In this document: one piece after another, positions 6,819 to 9,649 of the stretch
How the letters are laid out: every line of letters starts with the position of its first letter
Numbering within the stretch: the stretch's first letter is position 1
Origin: Gemmatimonadota bacterium
GTDB lineage: Bacteria > Latescibacterota > UBA2968 > UBA8231
DNA: 9,649 nt
Direction: 5' to 3'
Assembly (NCBI GenBank): GCA_002712305.1
Contig: PATE01000096.1
Span: 2,884-12,532 of the forward strand
The notes under the pieces: generated by a model
What the model was told of the DNA's origin: nothing
Database searches by the model: none
The model's input: only the letters and a program-made list of their open reading frames with translations
Position numbers and translations under genes: made by a program

Positions 6819-8204
6819 TTACGACGCCTCTGCCCGGCGAAGAGACAACACGTCGTCGAGGCGATCCCCGACGTCTCCGGCGCCCATGACCAACAGCAGG
6901 TCTCCCTCTGAACACCGATCGAGAGCCGTCGAGATCGCGGAGGTCGGATGGGCCTCGTCCCGTGCAACCACGCCACGCTCACGCAACGCGTCCGTCAAGA
7001 GGCTCGAGGTCACACCGGCGATGGGTGCTTCACGCGCTGCGTAGATCTCACATACCGTCACTTCATCTGCAAGACTCAGGGCGTCGACAAAGTCATCGAG
7101 TAGATGCTGGGTTCGTGAGTAGAGGTGGGGTTGAAACACGGCCACCACACGGCGATCCGTGCCACGAGCCCATCGCAGGGCGGCGGCAACCTCGGTCGGA
7201 TGATGGGCGTAGTCGTCGACCACGAGTGTTCCATGGAGCTCGGCTTTTGTCTGCAGGCGCCGATCGACACCCCGGAAGCCCGTCAGCCCATCGTCGACGG
7301 CAGACCAGGGCCACCCCATTCGGTCGGCGACGGCAATGGCGGTCATGGCGTTGTCCACGTTGTGCTGTCCACGTGCGGCCAACTGCACAGCAGGGCGGGC
7401 CTCCCCACCGACCTTGACCTGCAATTGGCAGTGGTCCGTCCCCACCACGACATCCTGCAACTGCACGTGGGCGCGCGGGCCACCGCACAGGGTCACTGGT
7501 GCCTTTGAGCGCGCCGCGACCTGCACACATCGCGGTTCATCGTGAGTGACGATCCAGTCACTCGTCTGCCCGAGGAACGAAGTGAATGCGTCGTCCAACG
7601 CCGCATCATCCGCATACGTGTCGTGGTGGTCAGCCTCGATATTCGTCACCACCGCACCCATGGGGTGAAGAGACAGGAAGCTGCGATCGTACTCGTCGGC
7701 TTCAGCCACAAGCAGATCGTCCTGTCCAGTGGCGGCCAGACTCGCGCCGGACTGCCATCCTCCCACAACCACGCCGGGGTCCTGGCCCGCGGCGCGGGCC
7801 ACGGCGACGATCATACTCGACGTCGTGGTCTTTCCGTGCGTTCCAGCGACAGCGATCATCGGACGCTGACGCGAAAACCACCCCAGCAACTGGGCTCGAG
7901 ATAAGACTTGGCCGACCTGATCACGCGCTGCCCGCAATTCCGGATTGTCCTCGGTGACGGCCGCAGAATACACCACAATGTCTGCCCCTTCGACGCGGGC
8001 AGAATCGTGTGCCCCTGTCCAGACATCGATCCCATGTGTCCGAAGAGACTGGACGACCTCCCCATCCGCCTGATCCGACCCTCTTACATCATGGCCCGCG
8101 TGCTGCAGCAGGCGCGCCAGCGGTTCCATGCCGGCGCCACCGATACCGATCATGTGCACGGCCCTGGAGCCCGTGAGGTCAACAAGAGGCAGTTGAGATT
8201 CCAT
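6819..8204 (-). CDS. murC: UDP-N-acetylmuramate--L-alanine ligase
   Basis: MurC adds L-alanine to UDP-MurNAc with ATP, the first step of stem-peptide synthesis, in the cytoplasm. The protein has 461 residues, as usual for the family. The N-terminal Rossmann motif HMIGIGGAGM is at 17-26. The ATP P-loop GTHGKTTT is at 121-128. EADEYDRSFL is at 168-177 (family EADESDxSFL), NIEADHHDTY at 188-197 and GQHNVDNAMTAI at 279-290. The C-terminal domain has DDYAHHPTEV (330-339), FQPHLYSRT (357-365) and MGAGD (440-444). All three Mur-ligase domains are complete. The ATG at 8204 is two bases after the ftsW stop, with GGAG 12 bases upstream. The frame is open to 8384 inside ftsW, but those 60 codons do not look like MurC. 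It is tightly coupled to ftsQ downstream. Confidence 0.97.
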   Translation of the reverse strand: MESQLPLVDLTGSRAVHMIGIGGAGMEPLARLLQHAGHDVRGSDQADGEVVQSLRTHGIDVWTGAHDSARVEGADIVVYSAAVTEDNPELRAARDQVGQVLSRAQLLGWFSRQRPMIAVAGTHGKTTTSSMIVAVARAAGQDPGVVVGGWQSGASLAATGQDDLLVAEADEYDRSFLSLHPMGAVVTNIEADHHDTYADDAALDDAFTSFLGQTSDWIVTHDEPRCVQVAARSKAPVTLCGGPRAHVQLQDVVVGTDHCQLQVKVGGEARPAVQLAARGQHNVDNAMTAIAVADRMGWPWSAVDDGLTGFRGVDRRLQTKAELHGTLVVDDYAHHPTEVAAALRWARGTDRRVVAVFQPHLYSRTQHLLDDFVDALSLADEVTVCEIYAAREAPIAGVTSSLLTDALRERGVVARDEAHPTSAISTALDRCSEGDLLLVMGAGDVGDRLDDVLSLRRAEAS

Positions 8205-8206
8205 GA

Positions 8207-9430
8207 TCACCGAGGGCTCCAAGGCAGAGGCAACACCGACCAGCGACGTCGACGACGACTGTGCGCATGGCGATGGTCCGCCGCCGGTCGCCAGGTGACG
8301 GGCGACAAGGCCGCTCGCATACCCGATTTGTCCTCCTGTTCGCGTGCGACGGCGGAGAGAATCCCGAGACCACACAGATTCCACAGCAGCGCCGAGCCGC
8401 CATAACTGATAAAGGGCAACGGCAGCCCCGTCGTCGGCGCCAGACCGGTCGCGACAGCAACATTCAACAGGGCGCAGACGGAGATCATCATCGTGACCCC
8501 CGCGGCCGTGGAGAAACCAAAATCAGATCGGGCACCAGCGGCGATACGGAAGCCGTGGAGAGCCAATGCGATGAACAGGCCTATGATACTCAGGGTGCCA
8601 AACAGGCCCAGTTCCTCACCGGCGAAAGCGAAGACGAAGTCGGTATGCGGTTCGGGCAGGAAGTATTTCTGCATGCTATTGCCAAGCCCCACACCGACCC
8701 ACCCCCCGCTCCCCAGGGCCAGTTCGGCCTGCGCAATCTGAAATCCGGCGCCCTGCGGATCCGCGTCGCCAAAAAATGTCAGCAAACGCTGCAGCTGATA
8801 CGGTGAAGTCAGGACCGACACCATGATGACGGGCAGCCCCGCGATACCCACGCAGGCCAGATGCGCCGGGCGAGCGCCGCCGATCCACAACATGAACAGT
8901 GCGATGGTACCGATAGCCAACGCCGTTCCGAGATCGGGCTGGAGAACGATGAGTCCCAGTACGATAGCGATGATGAGCAGTCGGGGCAGCAGCCCGTGCT
9001 GCCAATCCGTCATCAGTTCGCGGTGGCGGACCATCACATCGGCCAGATACAGTACGAGAACCAGTTTGGCGAATTCAGAGGGCTGGAACGTGATCTGTGC
9101 CACGGGGAGGCGAAAGGGCAACCACCGTTGGGCACCCTTGCCCTCGCCAAAAAGCAGCACGAGTACAAGCAGTCCGATCACGCCGATCAGAAGAGGCCGC
9201 GCAAGACGCCGCCACCATCCCAACGGCACACGGGAGATGGCAAACATGATCAGTAGGCCGAAAGCTGCCCGTAGTAGCTGGCGATGGAGGAAGAAACCCG
9301 CATCATGAAAACGCGTTCCGGCCAGGGCGGAACTCGAACTGTACACCATGACCACGCCGATACCGACGAGGACGACGGCGATCAGGAGAACCTGCCGAGC
9401 CGCACGCTCTGCGGGAGAACTAGTGGACAA
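8207..9430 (-). CDS. ftsW: Lipid II polymerase FtsW (SEDS family) with unusual basic C-terminal tail
   Basis: FtsW is the septal SEDS peptidoglycan glycosyltransferase, working with a class B PBP. The 407-residue protein has about ten hydrophobic segments. Motifs in order: GAQRWLPF (99-106), QPSEFAKLVLVLYLAD (116-131), LQPDLGTAL (163-171), PYQLQRLLTFF (210-220), GVGLGNSMQKYFLPEPHTDF (246-265, with the family's Asp at 264) and PTTGLPLPFISYGGSALL (332-349). The start is a TTG at 9430, directly after an in-frame TGA. It places about 12 residues before TM1, as expected, but I see no clear Shine-Dalgarno. FtsW proteins usually end soon after the ILSAVARE stretch. Here about 44 further residues follow, with five Arg in a row at 392-396 and no relation to FtsW. 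This tail covers the position where murG would normally begin. RodA is the main alternative; the murC/ftsQ context favours FtsW. Confidence 0.95.
   Translation of the reverse strand: MSTSSPAERAARQVLLIAVVLVGIGVVMVYSSSSALAGTRFHDAGFFLHRQLLRAAFGLLIMFAISRVPLGWWRRLARPLLIGVIGLLVLVLLFGEGKGAQRWLPFRLPVAQITFQPSEFAKLVLVLYLADVMVRHRELMTDWQHGLLPRLLIIAIVLGLIVLQPDLGTALAIGTIALFMLWIGGARPAHLACVGIAGLPVIMVSVLTSPYQLQRLLTFFGDADPQGAGFQIAQAELALGSGGWVGVGLGNSMQKYFLPEPHTDFVFAFAGEELGLFGTLSIIGLFIALALHGFRIAAGARSDFGFSTAAGVTMMISVCALLNVAVATGLAPTTGLPLPFISYGGSALLWNLCGLGILSAVAREQEDKSGMRAALSPVTWRPAADHRHAHSRRRRRWSVLPLPWSPR
8320..8337 (-). promoter_or_regulatory. Perfect Shine-Dalgarno plus ATG inside the 3' end of ftsW, without a matching gene
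   Basis: The minus strand has AGGAGG at 8337-8332 and ATG at 8320-8318, 11 bases apart. The ATG is in the ftsW frame and opens only 37 codons before the ftsW stop at 8207. This is where murG starts in the common ftsW-murG-murC order, so it may be the remnant of a lost murG start. It could also be a chance purine stretch coding for Gln-Glu-Asp. Confidence 0.3.
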
Positions 9431-9490
9431 TCAAACGACCGATCGTACTGGACATCGACCCGGAATCGGGCGGGAGAGAAACGTCCTACA

Positions 9491-9518
9491 TACACCGAAA
9501 TGTGGCCACGTCGGTGTA
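9491..9518. repeat. Perfect 8-base inverted repeat upstream of ftsW (possible operator)
   Basis: TACACCGA (9491-9498) and TCGGTGTA (9511-9518) are exact reverse complements separated by 12 bases. The spacer contains its own palindrome, GTGGCCAC (9502-9509). The centre lies about 75 bases before the ftsW start. No T-run follows in either direction, so it reads more like a dimeric regulator's operator than a terminator. The right half overlaps the CCACGTCGG element shared with the purE upstream region. Confidence 0.45.
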
Positions 9519-9552
9519 CCAAACAGCAGGGAGGGAGAAAGTCACCGTCACC

Positions 9553-9572
9553 GGGGTGGGTGGGTGGGTGGG
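9553..9572 (+). repeat. G-quadruplex motif with single-T loops
   Basis: Five G-runs of three or four (from GGGG at 9553 to GGG at 9570-9572) are each separated by one T. Single-base loops and three-G tracts are the most stable class of quadruplex-forming sequence. It is on the plus strand, which is the template strand for the genes here, so the RNA would be C-rich. It lies 20 bases past the stop codon at 9592. Confidence 0.75.
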
Positions 9573-9591
9573 ACGGCTATCGTCGTGCAGC

Positions 9592-9649
9592 CTATGTCGT
9601 CGTTTCGGCGAGCAGTCCTTCTGCGATGTGCTCCAAACCTACACCGCGC
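9592..9649 (-). CDS. C-terminal end of an upstream gene, possibly murF
   Basis: The last 18 codons of a minus-strand frame enter from the window edge and end at TAG (9594-9592). The residues are RGVGLEHIAEGLLAETTT. RG-V-G-L-E followed by a hydrophobic helix resembles the end of MurF (family SRGxxLExVVxAL), the ligase that adds D-Ala-D-Ala to the UDP-MurNAc tripeptide. MurD, which often sits directly before ftsW, also ends in an RGxxF helix and remains possible, though it normally has Phe where this has Leu. Eighteen residues are too few for a firm call. It shares strand with the rest of the cluster. Confidence 0.45.
   Translation of the reverse strand, partial: RGVGLEHIAEGLLAETTT

Larger units (their letters stand above)
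9431..9591. other. 161-base intergenic region before ftsW
   Basis: No reading frame crosses this region on the minus strand. Reading towards ftsW it holds a C-rich tract (G-quadruplex on the other strand) 20 bases after the upstream stop, a TCCC-type pyrimidine stretch, an 8-base perfect dyad, and a small CCCG-GAAT-CGGG hairpin at 9459-9470 in the likely leader. I see no confident sigma-70 promoter and no hairpin followed by a T-run that would act as an intrinsic terminator. It also contains a tandem GTCACC repeat (9541-9552). Confidence 0.6.

Noticed and set aside
8204-8384. 60-codon N-terminal extension of murC
   Set aside because: The extension lies inside ftsW and is unlike MurC. The ATG at 8204 gives the normal MurC N-terminus and usual length.

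Overview
The window is a GC-rich piece of a bacterial chromosome. It carries the division end of a dcw (division and cell wall) cluster, followed by purE, an RNA 2'-phosphotransferase gene and a polysaccharide chain-length gene. Every gene I can support lies on the minus strand, so transcription runs from high to low coordinates. The long plus-strand reading frames, including one of 720 codons at 74-2236, are antisense shadows. The dcw genes point to a walled, FtsA/FtsZ-dividing bacterium. The Wzz-type protein with a probable periplasmic SPOR domain suggests a diderm (Gram-negative) cell. I cannot assign a phylum; the gene order is not that of a familiar model organism.

Layout in transcription order: the last 18 codons of an upstream gene (9649-9592, possibly murF); a 161-base intergenic region with a G-quadruplex motif and a perfect dyad; ftsW (9430-8207), murC (8204-6819), ftsQ (6817-5921) and ftsA (5928-4723), which are separated by 2 and 1 bases and then overlap by 8; a 91-base gap; ftsZ (4631-3456) with a very strong ribosome binding site; a 198-base gap; purE (3257-2805); a 78-base gap; a kptA/Tpt1-like gene with an Arg/Gly-rich tail (2726-1917); a 73-base gap; and a Wzz/GumC-like gene (1843 to beyond base 1) that runs off the window edge.

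MurC adds L-alanine to UDP-MurNAc. FtsW polymerises lipid II at the septum. FtsQ is the bitopic scaffold of the divisome, and FtsA tethers the FtsZ ring to the membrane. The cluster is stripped down: murG, murB and ddl are absent from the places they usually hold. The downstream genes do not belong to division in the classic sense: PurE acts in purine synthesis, KptA-like enzymes remove RNA 2'-phosphates, and Wzz proteins control polysaccharide chain length.

The points most worth a second look are the Wzz-like protein with a third membrane segment and an apparent SPOR domain; the divergent KptA (family YHGT motif lost, RG-rich tail, G8 tract); a 17-base element shared by the regions upstream of ftsW and purE; and the missing murG, with a perfect Shine-Dalgarno plus ATG left inside the 3' end of ftsW. 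I found no clear new defence or mobile system, no RNA genes and no CRISPR.
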